From positions 1 to 64,000 of the forward strand of contig CAZFQG010000006.1 of assembly GCA_964520785.1 (NCBI GenBank): 64,000 nucleotides of DNA. Direction: 5' to 3'. The notes below the pieces were generated by a model, which had not been told where the DNA came from, made no database searches, and was given only the letters and a program-made list of their open reading frames with translations. Position numbers and translations under genes: made by a program. The stretch is from CAZFQG01 sp964520785 (GTDB lineage: Bacteria; Planctomycetota; Planctomycetia; Pirellulales; Thermoguttaceae). Within the stretch, counting starts at the first letter, position 1; every line of letters starts with the position of its first letter. Of this stretch, positions 26,881 through 36,850 are shown piece after piece.

Positions 26881-28845
26881 ATGAAATCCTTGGCCGGGCG
26901 TGTTTTTCCCGTCTTGCTTCTGAGCGTTGCCGTTTGGGAACTAGGGCCGACGTTCGCGTCCTCGGCCGATGCGGTGGACGAGGAAGTTGCTCTCCGGCGG
27001 CTGAAATACAACAATCCGGGACTGGTCGTCGACCTCGGGGTGGGGCTTTGGGCGTGGCCGATTCCGATGGACTTCGATGGCGACGGCGATCTCGACTTGG
27101 TCATCTCCTGCCCCGATAAGCCGTACAACGGGACGTATTTCTTCGAGAACCCCGGAGGCAAGGACCCGGTTTTCAAGCCAGGGAGGCGGATCGCCGACGG
27201 GACGTTCAACATCATGCCGTCCTATGTCGACGCCGAGGTCCGTATTCTGATTCCCGGGAAGGAGATCGTCGATCTGGCGAAAGGCGGTCTGGCCGACACG
27301 CGCGATCTGGGCATTCCGGCCAATATCCACCCAAACCGCGTTCGCGCCAATCAGTGGCGGTACGTCGACTACGACGGCGACGGAGCGCTCGATGTGGTCC
27401 TGGGAGTCGGGGACTGGACCGAGTATGGCTGGGATAACGCCTTCGACGAAGACGGCAACTGGACCCGCGGCCCGCTCCGTGGTTGGGTGTATCTCATTCG
27501 CAATACGGGAACGACGGAAGACCCCCGGTACGCCGAGCCGGTTAAAGTCCTCGCCGGCGGCGAACCGGTCGACGTCTACGGGATGCCTTCTCCCAACTTC
27601 GCCGACTTCGACGGTGACGGCGACCTGGATCTATTGTGCGGGGAATTCATCGATGGGTTCACGTATTTCCAGAACACCGGAAGCCGGACGAAGCCGGAGT
27701 ACGCCGCCGGTAGGCGGCTGATGTACGAAGGAAGGCCGATTCGGATGGAATTGTGCATGATCATCCCGGTCGCGGTCGATTGGGATGGGGATGGCGACAT
27801 GGACCTCGTCGTCGGCCAGGAGGACGGCCGCGTGGCGTTCTTGGAGAACACCGGGAAGACGCAAGGCGGCCTGCCGGTGTTCCTGCGGCCGCGGTTTTTC
27901 CGGCAGGAGGCGGACGAGTTGAAGTTCGGCGCCCTCGTCACGCCGGTCGGGTTCGACTGGGACGGCGACGGGGACGACGACCTCGTCTGCGGCAATACGG
28001 CGGGACACATCGGCTTCATCGAAAACCTCGACGGCGGGCATCCGCCCAGGTTCGCCGCGCCGAAGCTCCTGGAGGCGGACGGCGAGCCGATCCGGGTCAT
28101 GGCCGGGCCAAACGGCTCCATTCAAGGGCCGTGCGAAGAAAAATGGGGTTACACCACCCTCGGAATCGCCGATTGGGACGGCGACGGCCTGCCGGATATT
28201 CTGGCGAACTCCATTTGGGGAAAGGTCATCTGGTTCAAGAATATCGGCACGAGGACGAGACCGAGGCTCGCCCCGGCGGAACCGGTTCGCGTCGCCTGGA
28301 GTGGCGCGCCACCGAAACCCGCGTGGACCTGGTGGAACCCCGACCCGACCGAACTGGCTACGCAATGGCGGACGACGCCGGTTCCGTATGATTACAACGG
28401 TGACGGGCTGATGGACCTCGTCATGTTGGATCACGAAGGATACCTAGCCTTTTACGAGCGGCGGCGCGAAGGGGATTCCCGGGTGCTTCTGCCGCCGGTA
28501 CGGGTATTCACCGATGAGAAGGGAAACTTGCTGCACTTGAACCCGGGTATCGCCGGCAAGAGCGGCCGCCGGAAGCTTTGCCTGGTCGATTTCGACGGCG
28601 ACGGCAAGGTCGATCTGCTGGCGAACGGCTTGAACGTTGATTTTCTGCGTAACGTTTCGACCGGGAACGTAACGACGGCGTTTGAGAACAAAGGTCCCGT
28701 GTCGACGCGTCGCCTGGCCGGACATACGACCAGCCCCACGGTGGTCGACTGGAACCGCGACGGCAAACCGGAGCTTGTCATCGGGGCGGAAGACGGCTAT
28801 TTTTATTACCATGGGGTATTTCAACCGGAAGGAGAAAGACCATGA
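26881..28845 (+). CDS. Secreted VCBS/FG-GAP repeat protein
   Basis: GGAGTG 8 bases upstream and a signal peptide (KSLAGRVFPVLLLSVAV) fix the start at 26881; 654 residues. The mature part contains about eight repeats with the calcium-binding pattern DFDGDGDLDLV, DYDGDGALDVV, DWDGDGDDDLV, DWNRDGKPELV, a seven- or eight-bladed beta-propeller of the FG-GAP/VCBS type, probably periplasmic or at the surface. Its stop overlaps the start of the oxidoreductase gene (ATGA), so the two are co-translated. In planctomycetes such pairs occur in carbohydrate-related clusters; the ligand here is unknown. Confidence 0.85.
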   Translation: MKSLAGRVFPVLLLSVAVWELGPTFASSADAVDEEVALRRLKYNNPGLVVDLGVGLWAWPIPMDFDGDGDLDLVISCPDKPYNGTYFFENPGGKDPVFKPGRRIADGTFNIMPSYVDAEVRILIPGKEIVDLAKGGLADTRDLGIPANIHPNRVRANQWRYVDYDGDGALDVVLGVGDWTEYGWDNAFDEDGNWTRGPLRGWVYLIRNTGTTEDPRYAEPVKVLAGGEPVDVYGMPSPNFADFDGDGDLDLLCGEFIDGFTYFQNTGSRTKPEYAAGRRLMYEGRPIRMELCMIIPVAVDWDGDGDMDLVVGQEDGRVAFLENTGKTQGGLPVFLRPRFFRQEADELKFGALVTPVGFDWDGDGDDDLVCGNTAGHIGFIENLDGGHPPRFAAPKLLEADGEPIRVMAGPNGSIQGPCEEKWGYTTLGIADWDGDGLPDILANSIWGKVIWFKNIGTRTRPRLAPAEPVRVAWSGAPPKPAWTWWNPDPTELATQWRTTPVPYDYNGDGLMDLVMLDHEGYLAFYERRREGDSRVLLPPVRVFTDEKGNLLHLNPGIAGKSGRRKLCLVDFDGDGKVDLLANGLNVDFLRNVSTGNVTTAFENKGPVSTRRLAGHTTSPTVVDWNRDGKPELVIGAEDGYFYYHGVFQPEGERP

Positions 28846-30194
28846 GTCGCGAAACCGCGTCCACGAATCAATCAGTTCCCAAAGCCTCCCGCCGCGACGC
28901 GCTTAAGCTCGGCGGGGTACTCGCCGCCGGCTCCGTGCTTACCGGAGTGAACGTGCCGCGGGTTCACGCCGCGGAAGACAACACGATCCGCCTGGCGCTC
29001 ATCGGCTGTGGCGGTCGTGGGCGGGGGGCGGTCGGCGACGCCATGTCCGTGGCCGCGGGCCCGATCAAGCTCCACGCGATGGCGGACCTGACGGACGACC
29101 GCGTCAACAACGCCCACGAGGTACTGCGGAAGCACTTCGACGAACGGATCGACGTTCCGGCGGAACGCCGTTTCGCGGGATTCGACGCCTATCGCCACGC
29201 GATTGACTGCCTGCGGCCCGGCGACGTGGCGATGCTCACGGCGTACGCCTACTGCCGCCCGGCGCAGATCGAGTACGCGGTGGAAAAGGGAGTCAACGTC
29301 TTCATGGAAAAGACGTTCGCGCCGGACCCCTCCGGATGCCGCCGGATTCTGGCCGCCGGCGAGACGGCGAAGGCGAAAAACCTCAAGATCGCCGCGGGTC
29401 TTCAATGCCGTCACAGCGTCGCGCGGCAGGCCCTGATCGAGAAAATCCGCGCCGGCGAGTTGGGAGACATCCCGCTGGTCCGGGCCACGCGGAGTTGCGG
29501 CAGCACCTACCTGGCGCCCCCGCCGCCGGGGACCGACCTCGTTTCGTGGGAGGTGTTGAACCGGGTTCACTTTCTTTGGGTGTCCTCCGGAATCCTGCTG
29601 GAGCTGCTTATCCACCAGATCGACGAATGCTGCTGGATCAAGGATGATTGGCCGATCTCCGCCACCGGGAAGGGAACCCCTCCGGACCGGCCGAACAACT
29701 GCAGCCAGAACGTCGGCGATTACTACATTGAGTACGTCTTCGCCGACGGCGGGAAAGCGGTGGTCGAAGGGATCGACCCGTTCGCCACGTTCATCTTCGG
29801 GACCAAGCACGCGGCACAGTTCTCCGGTGACGTCCACCGCGCAACGGTTCATATCTACGAGGGCAAGAACATCGACAAGGACCAGATCGCCTGGGCCGCC
29901 GACAAGGAACCACGCAGCCCCTGGCAGGCCGAATGGAAGAATCTCCTGGAAGCCATCCGCGAGGATCGTACCCATAACGAGACCGAAAGGTCGATCAAGG
30001 CGAATCTCGCCGCGATCATGGGCCGGGCCTCGTGCCACATGGGACGCACGATCACCTGGAGAGAAATGCTTGACTCGGAATTCGCCTTTACGACGATCGC
30101 CGATGACCTCGAGTTCGGCGGACCGGCCCCGGTTGAACCGGACGCGCAAGGCGAATGGCCTCGACCGATTCCGGGAGAGTGGGTCGAGGTATGA
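28842..30194 (+). CDS. Tat-exported Gfo/Idh/MocA-family oxidoreductase
   Basis: 450 residues. A twin-arginine signal (SRRDALKLGGVLAAGSVL) directs folded export. The Rossmann motif LIGCGGRGRGAV follows at about residue 50, then the EKTFAPDPS region where the family has the EKP-like catalytic lysine, and the C-terminal beta-sheet domain. The usual substrate class is sugars or cyclitols with NAD(P). The adjoining VCBS gene overlaps by 4 bases. Exact substrate cannot be told from sequence. Confidence 0.88.
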   Translation: MSRETASTNQSVPKASRRDALKLGGVLAAGSVLTGVNVPRVHAAEDNTIRLALIGCGGRGRGAVGDAMSVAAGPIKLHAMADLTDDRVNNAHEVLRKHFDERIDVPAERRFAGFDAYRHAIDCLRPGDVAMLTAYAYCRPAQIEYAVEKGVNVFMEKTFAPDPSGCRRILAAGETAKAKNLKIAAGLQCRHSVARQALIEKIRAGELGDIPLVRATRSCGSTYLAPPPPGTDLVSWEVLNRVHFLWVSSGILLELLIHQIDECCWIKDDWPISATGKGTPPDRPNNCSQNVGDYYIEYVFADGGKAVVEGIDPFATFIFGTKHAAQFSGDVHRATVHIYEGKNIDKDQIAWAADKEPRSPWQAEWKNLLEAIREDRTHNETERSIKANLAAIMGRASCHMGRTITWREMLDSEFAFTTIADDLEFGGPAPVEPDAQGEWPRPIPGEWVEV

Positions 30195-30311
30195 GGCGGC
30201 GAAGCGGTTTCGTGAACTCGGAATTCGCCCCATATTCCCATCCCCTGTCCGTACCATAACCGACCGGAATGGTGAACATATCCCTGCCGCTCTTGCACGG
30301 AACAACGTGCA

Positions 30312-31700
30312 TCAATACGCGTTTTGGCCCCGGACTCCAGAGAACGGCGTCATCAACAGTATCTTCAGGTCCAGCAGGAGCGACCAGTTGGCGATGTAGT
30401 AGAGATCGCACCGCAAGCGGCGGCGAACGGACGTATTCCCCCGCCAACCTTGAACCTGCGCCCATCCGGTGATTCCGGCCTTCACCTGCAAACGCTGGCA
30501 GTACCCCGGGAGTTGCCTCCGGAAACGTTCCACGAACACCGCCCGCTCCGGCCGTGGGCCGACAAGGCTCATGTCGCCGGCGAGCACGTTGAAAAGCTGG
30601 GGGAGTTCGTCCAGGCTCCATCGTCGAAGAAATCGGCCGACCAGTGTCCGCCGGGAATCACTCCGGGCGGCCCAGACGGGACCCGTTGTCTCCTCGGCGC
30701 CGTCGACCATGCTGCGGAACTTGAGCATCTCGAACGTCCGCCCGCCAAGGCTGGTTCGCGTCTGGCGGTAAAAGACCGGCCCGCGACTGGTCAGCTTGAC
30801 GACCGCCGCGATAAAGAGCATCAGCGGGGCCACGAGGACTAGCAGCAGGAACGCCCCCGCGACGTCGAACCACCGTTTCAGATGCCGGTGCCAGCTCCGT
30901 TGGGGATTGCGTCGCAAGTCGAGAAATCCGACATTGTCGATTTCGGTCAGTGTCGGCAGCACGGCGGTTGCGTCGGGAAGGTCCGGAACGAGTTGAACCT
31001 CGCAGAACGTCTCGGAGAGAGCCCCGTAAAGCGCCGGCAATTCCGCGTACCGCGCCAGTGGCAACGCCACGAAGACGTGGTCGACGTCGTATTCGGCGAT
31101 GATTTCGACAAGCCTCTCGCGAGTGCCCAAAAAGGGGACCCCGGCAAACGCCGGACGCGGTTCGTGGTTTACGAAACCGACGAGTTCCAATCCCGTCCAG
31201 TCGTTGTTCCGGATCGTCTTCGCGGCGAGCCTTGCCGTCCTTCCCCCACCGACGACGACCGCGCGGCCTTGGTTCAGCCCGTGCCGCCGCAGGAGACGCA
31301 CCGCGTTCCACAGGACCCGCCGAACGAGGGTGAGAGAGGCAATATTGAAAACCAGGAACAATCCCAGAGCCAACCGGGATTCGTAGAGGTCGCGCCGGTA
31401 GAACGTTACGCAGATGATTAACACGAACAAGAGTCCCCCCGCCTTGCAGAGCTGCCCGAACTCGCGTGGCAACTGCTTCAGCCGGTGGACTTCGTAAAGG
31501 CCCACCAGATGGTAAGTCATTGCGGCCAGCAATAATACGGCCGGCAACCCGGCGACAACGTGCGCGACGTCGGGAATGCCCTCTGGAGTGGGAAGTACGC
31601 CGAACCTTACCGCATACGCCGCGAGCCAGGTGAGCCCGGTAACGGCCAAGTCGCCGCCGAGGAACGCCAGCGCCAACTTGTTTCCATGTCTGCGGTACAT
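30312..31700 (-). CDS. Polyprenyl-phosphate sugar-1-phosphate transferase (WbaP/PssY-type)
   Basis: 462 residues: four to five N-terminal membrane helices (ALAFLGGDLAVTGLTWLAAY; VAGLPAVLLLAAMTYHLVGL), a Rossmann-like CoA-binding domain (VVVGGGRTARLAAKTI), and the C-terminal bacterial sugar transferase domain with FKRWFDVAGAFLLLVLV, FEMLKFRSMV, SLDELPQLFNVL and GDMSLVGPRPER. It transfers a sugar phosphate from a nucleotide sugar to undecaprenyl phosphate and starts exopolysaccharide or O-antigen synthesis at the inner membrane. It stands alone here, convergent with the oxidoreductase gene and divergent from the sigma gene. The sugar (glucose or galactose) is not certain. Confidence 0.9.
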   Translation of the reverse strand: MYRRHGNKLALAFLGGDLAVTGLTWLAAYAVRFGVLPTPEGIPDVAHVVAGLPAVLLLAAMTYHLVGLYEVHRLKQLPREFGQLCKAGGLLFVLIICVTFYRRDLYESRLALGLFLVFNIASLTLVRRVLWNAVRLLRRHGLNQGRAVVVGGGRTARLAAKTIRNNDWTGLELVGFVNHEPRPAFAGVPFLGTRERLVEIIAEYDVDHVFVALPLARYAELPALYGALSETFCEVQLVPDLPDATAVLPTLTEIDNVGFLDLRRNPQRSWHRHLKRWFDVAGAFLLLVLVAPLMLFIAAVVKLTSRGPVFYRQTRTSLGGRTFEMLKFRSMVDGAEETTGPVWAARSDSRRTLVGRFLRRWSLDELPQLFNVLAGDMSLVGPRPERAVFVERFRRQLPGYCQRLQVKAGITGWAQVQGWRGNTSVRRRLRCDLYYIANWSLLLDLKILLMTPFSGVRGQNAY

Positions 31701-31975
31701 CCTACACCGCCTATTCTTCGTATTCTGTCGCTGAAGTTGGAATCGTGTTGGGAGGTGGTCTTATAAGAAAAACCGGGTGCTAAAGCAATAGAAATCCTCT
31801 CAGACCTCCGTTGCAGCTAACTGAAAATGCCCCATTAGAGGGGCAATTGTATGCGAACGGCAGGATCGGACGAGGCGTCGAGCGATTCCCTCTAACGATT
31901 TCCCGTCTCGTGCGTCATAACTAGCGAAAGACGTCTTTCCCAACTGATCTACCCCAAACGTGGGACGCGCGACCT

Positions 31976-32479
31976 ATGACGGAGAACGCCCTAGTTGCCG
32001 AAGCAGTGGCGCGGCACGAAACGCAACTGACCCGGTATTCCACCCGGCTGTTAAGGGATCCGGACCTCGCTTGTGACGTGGTCCAGGAGACCTTCGGCCG
32101 GCTGCGAAGCACCGAACCGCCCCCGAAATGCCTGCGAGCATGGCTCTATCGGGTGGCACGCAATTTTTCGCTCGACCTGCTTCGAAAACGTGCGCACAGT
32201 GAACCGCTGGAAAATCCGGACTGGCTGGCGGCCGAGACGCGGAATTCCGATCCGGCCTCCCTGGCCCAACAGAATGAGGAAAACGCCATGTTACTCGAGG
32301 AGATGAACGCGCTCCCCTCCCGGCAGCGCGAGGTGGTCCGGCTGAAGTTCCAAGAGGGACTCACCTACGCCGAGATCGCCGACGTGACCGGAGAGACGAA
32401 AGCGAACGTCGGATGGCTGCTGCATTCGGCGATTAAGTCGCTGCGGCAGAAGCTGAATCCGGAGGGAGCGACCGCGTGA
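31976..32479 (+). CDS. ECF-type RNA polymerase sigma factor
   Basis: 167 residues with sigma region 2 (RDPDLACDVVQETFGRL, RAWLYRVARNFSLDLLRK) and region 4 (LPSRQREVVRLKFQEGLTYA, EIADVTGETKANVGWLLHSA). Region 3 is absent as in ECF factors. The next gene begins with an anti-sigma-like segment, so the pair is likely a regulatory unit. A TGCCCC/GGGGCA hairpin lies at 31828-31845 in the leader. Confidence 0.92.
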   Translation: MTENALVAEAVARHETQLTRYSTRLLRDPDLACDVVQETFGRLRSTEPPPKCLRAWLYRVARNFSLDLLRKRAHSEPLENPDWLAAETRNSDPASLAQQNEENAMLLEEMNALPSRQREVVRLKFQEGLTYAEIADVTGETKANVGWLLHSAIKSLRQKLNPEGATA

Positions 32480-32549
32480 CGGCGACCTTTCGACGACGTT
32501 TCTCGAACCGTGCCACAAGACGTCACCACGAAATTCAAAGGATATTCCG

Positions 32550-34562
32550 ATGTCAATAAACTATGACGACCCGAAACTAACCGCCTACGCCCTGGGCGAG
32601 CTTCCCGAAACGGAAGCGGCCGAGGTGGAGCGGCTAGTTGAAAAAGACCCGGCCCTCAAGGCCGAGGTGGAATCGATCCGCCGGATGGCGGAAGAGTTGA
32701 GGAAAGCGCTGGCGGCGGAGCCGTTGCCGGGAAGGCAAAGCCCGGCTGGAAACGAGCCGGCGCGGCCGGTGGAGGCGGAACACAAGCGACTGGGCAAGCG
32801 GGGGCTTCTAATCGGCGGATCGGTTGTTGCCGTGGGACTCGTCTTTGTTGCGCTAGTTCTACCGGCGATGCAACGTGCTCGCGAGACCGCGCGAAACTTC
32901 GATTACGGTCCCAATAACGCCTGCCAGGCGGGGGCGGCCGTTGCCGATGGTGCATGTGCCGAACCCGCGGAACCCGCATTGATGACTGAAGCACCTGCCT
33001 TTCACGACCGCCGCTACGACGAGGCGCCCCAGGCCGAGAAACCGCCCCAAGCCAAGACGGATGATATTCAATATTCTCCCGACGGCGACCAACTGGCCAT
33101 CGACCCCTCCATCCGCCGTCCCGACGGCAGCTTCAACACCGAAACTTACGACAAGATCGTCGAAAGTGAATTCAAGCGGGTGGTGGAGCATCCACTGAGC
33201 ACCTTCTCCATCGACGTCGACACGGCCAGCTACAGCATGGTCCGCAATATGCTGACCAAACAAGGCCGGATGCCGCCCCCGGGCGCCGTACGGATCGAGG
33301 AGTTGATCAACTACTTCGACTACGCTTACGCACCGCCGACGGACGACGTCCCGTTCGCGACCCACGTCGACGCGGCCACGTGTCCCTGGAACGACAAGCA
33401 CAACCTCGTCCGCATCGGCCTGAAGGGAAAGGTCATCGAAAGGGAAGAACGCGACCCGGCGAATCTGGTCTTTCTGTTGGACGTCTCCGGCTCGATGAAC
33501 CAGCCGAACAAGCTGCCGCTGTTGAAAACGGCGATGACCAAACTGGTCAATAACCTCAACGAACAAGACCGCGTGGCCATCGCCGTCTATGCCGGTGCGG
33601 CCGGGCTGGTCCTTCCCTCGACGCCGTGCAGTGACAAGCACAAAATCCTCGAATCCCTCGATCGCCTGCAGGCCGGCGGGTCGACCAACGGTGGGGCGGG
33701 GATCCAACTGGCCTACGCCACCGCCGCGGCCAACTTCATCGAGGGGGGCGTCAATCGCGTCATTCTCTGCACCGACGGCGATTTCAATATCGGGATGACG
33801 AACCAGTCCGAGCTGATCTCCATGATCGAGAAGAAGGCGAAGGACAATATCTTCCTGACCGTTCTCGGCTTCGGCATGGGGAACTACAAGGACTCCACCC
33901 TCGAAAAACTGGCCGACAAGGGGAACGGCAACTACGGATACATCGACACCGAAAACGAAGCCGAGAAGCTCCTCGTCGAGGGCCTTTCCGGGACGCTCGT
34001 CACCATCGCCAAGGACGTCAAGATCCAGGTCGAGTTCAATCCCCACCACGTCAAGGCCTACCGCCTCTTGGGCTACGAAAACAGACTTCTGAAAAAAGAA
34101 GACTTCAACGACGACACGAAGGACGCCGGCGAAATCGGAGCCGGGCACACCGTAACGGCCCTCTACGAACTCATCCCGGCCGATTCGGAGGAAGAGGTCG
34201 CCGCGCCCAAGGTGGATGAACTTAAATACCAGAAAGACGTCGAGAAGACCGATGCCGCGCGGTCGGACGAACTGCTCACCGTCAAACTCCGCTACAAGGA
34301 GCCCGACGGCGACACGTCCAAGCTACTCTCCTTCCCGGTGAAGAACGAGATAGTCGAATTCGACGCGGCCAACGTCGATCTCAAGTTCGCCTCCGCCGTC
34401 GCCGCCTTCGGGATGCTCCTCCGCGATTCCGAGTACAAGGGAACGGCAGACTACGAGAAGATCCTCGGTTGGGCCAAGAGTTCCCTCGGCGAAGACCAGT
34501 TCAACTACCGCGAAGAGTTCCTCAAGCTCATCCGGGCGGCGCAGAGTCTGGAGGATCGGTAA
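32550..34562 (+). CDS. Anti-sigma-like N-terminus fused to a vWA (YfbK-type, DUF3520) protein
   Basis: AAAGGA precedes the ATG; 670 residues. Residues 1-60 (LTAYALGELPETEAAEVERL, DPALKAEVESIRR) match the cytoplasmic part of zinc-free anti-sigma factors. A membrane helix (LLIGGSVVAVGLVFVALVL) is near residue 95. The periplasmic part has the YfbK-type lead (TFSIDVDTASYSMVRNML), a vWA domain with a MIDAS motif DVSGSMN, and a DUF3520-like C-terminus (EIGAGHTVTALYELIP). It follows the ECF sigma gene by 70 bp. The simplest reading is a membrane sensor that holds the sigma factor and reports a metal-dependent ligand through the vWA domain; this is inference. Confidence 0.88.
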   Translation: MSINYDDPKLTAYALGELPETEAAEVERLVEKDPALKAEVESIRRMAEELRKALAAEPLPGRQSPAGNEPARPVEAEHKRLGKRGLLIGGSVVAVGLVFVALVLPAMQRARETARNFDYGPNNACQAGAAVADGACAEPAEPALMTEAPAFHDRRYDEAPQAEKPPQAKTDDIQYSPDGDQLAIDPSIRRPDGSFNTETYDKIVESEFKRVVEHPLSTFSIDVDTASYSMVRNMLTKQGRMPPPGAVRIEELINYFDYAYAPPTDDVPFATHVDAATCPWNDKHNLVRIGLKGKVIEREERDPANLVFLLDVSGSMNQPNKLPLLKTAMTKLVNNLNEQDRVAIAVYAGAAGLVLPSTPCSDKHKILESLDRLQAGGSTNGGAGIQLAYATAAANFIEGGVNRVILCTDGDFNIGMTNQSELISMIEKKAKDNIFLTVLGFGMGNYKDSTLEKLADKGNGNYGYIDTENEAEKLLVEGLSGTLVTIAKDVKIQVEFNPHHVKAYRLLGYENRLLKKEDFNDDTKDAGEIGAGHTVTALYELIPADSEEEVAAPKVDELKYQKDVEKTDAARSDELLTVKLRYKEPDGDTSKLLSFPVKNEIVEFDAANVDLKFASAVAAFGMLLRDSEYKGTADYEKILGWAKSSLGEDQFNYREEFLKLIRAAQSLEDR

Positions 34563-34812
34563 AGGGGTATTCATTCCTGTGACACCGCGCGCCTCATGAA
34601 GCTGCGCACAGCCGTCATTAAAAAGTGCTTCCCGCAGGCAGCGCCGTCAGCTATAATGGAACGCGTGCGGGAAGTCGTCCGTTTTCCCTCTACGTGGAGG
34701 GAGGTTGAATTCGCGAAACACGCCGCCAGACCGATACCACGCACCGGACTACATCGTGTTCGGCAGATTCAAGCCTTCTCGCGTCAGTCCCCCGATAAAG
34801 GAGAGCCTTTTC

Positions 34813-35916
34813 ATGCCGAACCATCCTGAGTCATTGTCAGCGAGTAAGCCGTCGCGTCGCCGGTTCCTGGCCGCATCCGGCGCGGCGGGTATCGCGATAA
34901 CCACCGGAATTGGAGATACCTTGAAGCCGGCCGTGGCGGAAGAGGTCCGGAAGGCGGCGGTACCGAGCCCGCTGCGAAGGCCGAAACCGGATGGGCTCAA
35001 CGGCTGTCCGACGGAAGTCCGCGAGGCGCTCGGCGGTCCGTGGCCGTCGATCAGTACCCCCTTCACCAAAGAAGGGCAAATCGATGAGGTCGGCCTCCGC
35101 CGGCAGCTCGATTTCCTGATCGAAACCGCCAAGGCGAAGGCGGTCGTCTTGACCTGGGGAGATAGCCTGTTCTCGCTGCTTACCGATGATGAGATCGCCG
35201 AAGTCACCCGGATCGTCGTGCAGCACGTCAACGGCCGGGCGTACGTCGTCGCGGCGACGCATCAGTGGTGGACCGGAAAGGCGGCCGAGTTCGCCGCATA
35301 CTGTTCCGATTTGGGCGCGGACATGGTCATGGGCCTGCCTCCGGACTGGGCCGGTTCGACGACGGTCGATCAACTCGTCGCCTACTACGCGGCCCTGGGA
35401 GAGCATCTGCCGGTGATGATCGTCACGAACTACCTTGGCAAGCGAGGCAAGGGTTTCTCCGTGAAGCTGTGCGACCGGCTCGTCCGCGAAGTTCCCCGGC
35501 TGATGGCCCTGAAGGACGATCTGTGCAATGCGACGGCGCAGGAGATATTCCTTCACGTCGGCGACCGGTGGGCCCTCTCCGCCGGCGGCCAGAAGATCAA
35601 CCACCTCCAACTCCTTCCCTTCGGCGCCGACGGATATCTCTCGACATTCATCGGGTTCAACCCGGAGATTACCTGGAGGTACTCAAACGCTGTCGAGGCC
35701 GGCGACCTCGATACGGCTCGGGCCGTCATCCGCGATTTCGACGCCCCCTTCTTCGACTACATCATCGCGTGCGAAGGAGGGTTCGACGCGGCCATTCACG
35801 CCATCGGAGAGTTGACCGGGATATCCAAACGCTATCGACGACCACCGTACCATTCCATGACGGACGAACAGATGGAAGAACTAGGGACGTTCCTGCGAGA
35901 AAGGGGAATGATCTAG
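34813..35916 (+). CDS. Tat-exported dihydrodipicolinate-synthase-family protein
   Basis: GGAGAG 7 bases upstream fixes the ATG at 34813; 367 residues. A twin-arginine signal (SRRRFLAASGAAGIAITTGI) is followed by a class I aldolase TIM barrel: GPWPSISTPFTKEGQIDE, the YLGK segment after VIVTN, and MALKDDLC with the probable Schiff-base lysine. Members cleave or form 2-oxo acids such as N-acetylneuraminate or dihydrodipicolinate. An exported member is unlikely to make lysine; a catabolic role on sugar acids is more likely. Stands alone. Confidence 0.85.
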   Translation: MPNHPESLSASKPSRRRFLAASGAAGIAITTGIGDTLKPAVAEEVRKAAVPSPLRRPKPDGLNGCPTEVREALGGPWPSISTPFTKEGQIDEVGLRRQLDFLIETAKAKAVVLTWGDSLFSLLTDDEIAEVTRIVVQHVNGRAYVVAATHQWWTGKAAEFAAYCSDLGADMVMGLPPDWAGSTTVDQLVAYYAALGEHLPVMIVTNYLGKRGKGFSVKLCDRLVREVPRLMALKDDLCNATAQEIFLHVGDRWALSAGGQKINHLQLLPFGADGYLSTFIGFNPEITWRYSNAVEAGDLDTARAVIRDFDAPFFDYIIACEGGFDAAIHAIGELTGISKRYRRPPYHSMTDEQMEELGTFLRERGMI

Positions 35917-36029
35917 TTACAACTGGTCGTACCATATAATCCAAAAAGGGTATTAAACTTTTCGGCGTTGTCCTCCCTTGGAAACTGGAACGGTCTGAGT
36001 TAGAATCACGTAACGAAAGTAAAGAAGGA

Positions 36030-36260
36030 CTAACGAGAACAGAACACAACAACCCTCGCTCCCCACTCCACCGCCTTGGGCATCAGATACGCCGCATCCG
36101 CCGCGAAGGGACCGCGCACCCGCCGCGCAATCACCGGCCCGATCCGGTTGTAGCATATCCGGAATGCGCGGTGCGACCACGGCGAATGCTCTTGCCAGAG
36201 CCGCTCGAATTCCCGGAAGACGATCAGTTTCTCTCCAACTCCCGAGATTAGTTTCCCACC
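36030..36260 (-). pseudogene. Protein-like C-terminal remnant
   Basis: On the minus strand a frame bounded by a TGA near 36,275 and ending with TAG at 36,030 reads GEKLIVFREFERLWQEHSPW, then RAFRICYNRIGPVIARRVRG and AAYLMPKAVEWGARVVVF. It is protein-like and vaguely like the C-terminal segment of CFI-box-CTERM proteins, but it has no start codon or ribosome site. It probably is a decayed 3' end. Weakly supported. Confidence 0.33.
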
Positions 36261-36628
36261 TGCTTCGCCTCCACGGCGATTTCAATCGCCGAGCCGTACA
36301 CCCCCTTTGCCCGCGCCGGCGGGGGAGCCAGCGTGGGGAGGTTCTTCGGTTCGCGAACGTCATCGCCGGCGAAAGACCGATCGAAAGAATCCCTGACCCG
36401 ATTCTGTCGAATCGCAAGCTCGTCCTCCGGAAGCGGAACCGGCCGCAATTCCTCCCAGGGATCCGGCAAAACACAGCAGGCGGTGCAACTCTGGGCCTCC
36501 GGTTCCGAGGGACGCCAGAACGACGTCGCCCCGTAAATCGCCCAGAAGCCCACGACGGTTCCGAACGCGACGCGAGCGGCATTCGTTCGTGAGATCTCTT
36601 GTTTTGCCTGGAATTGGAGATACTTCAT
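36248..36628 (-). CDS. Hypothetical small membrane protein
   Basis: 126 residues from an ATG at 36628. An N-terminal basic helix (LQFQAKQEISRTNAAR) leads into one membrane segment (VAFGTVVGFWAIYGATSFW), a short Cys-rich patch (SCTACC) and an acidic soluble tail. The composition is protein-like in the minus frame only. No strong ribosome site. Unknown function. Confidence 0.45.
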   Translation of the reverse strand: MKYLQFQAKQEISRTNAARVAFGTVVGFWAIYGATSFWRPSEPEAQSCTACCVLPDPWEELRPVPLPEDELAIRQNRVRDSFDRSFAGDDVREPKNLPTLAPPPARAKGVYGSAIEIAVEAKQVGN

Positions 36629-36850
36629 GGTCCGCGTCAAAGTGAAACCGTGCCGGCTGGGGAAAATGGTTGTCTTGCGAAAAGGTTGCCTGTTTCAACG
36701 GGAGGACGGAATAAGCGCCATTTTAATTGCCGCTGTTCGAGAGGCAATGCGGAACCGCACTGGAAAGACCGTCCCTTCATGGGTAATAATACACCTCTAG
36801 CGTTTACTACGACGATGCGGCCTTTTTGGACGGACTTGCGGCGAGAAAGA

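Noticed and set aside
28872..30305. 477-codon minus-strand frame opposite the oxidoreductase
   Set aside because: The plus frame has the Tat signal and Rossmann motif; the minus frame has no recognisable domain.
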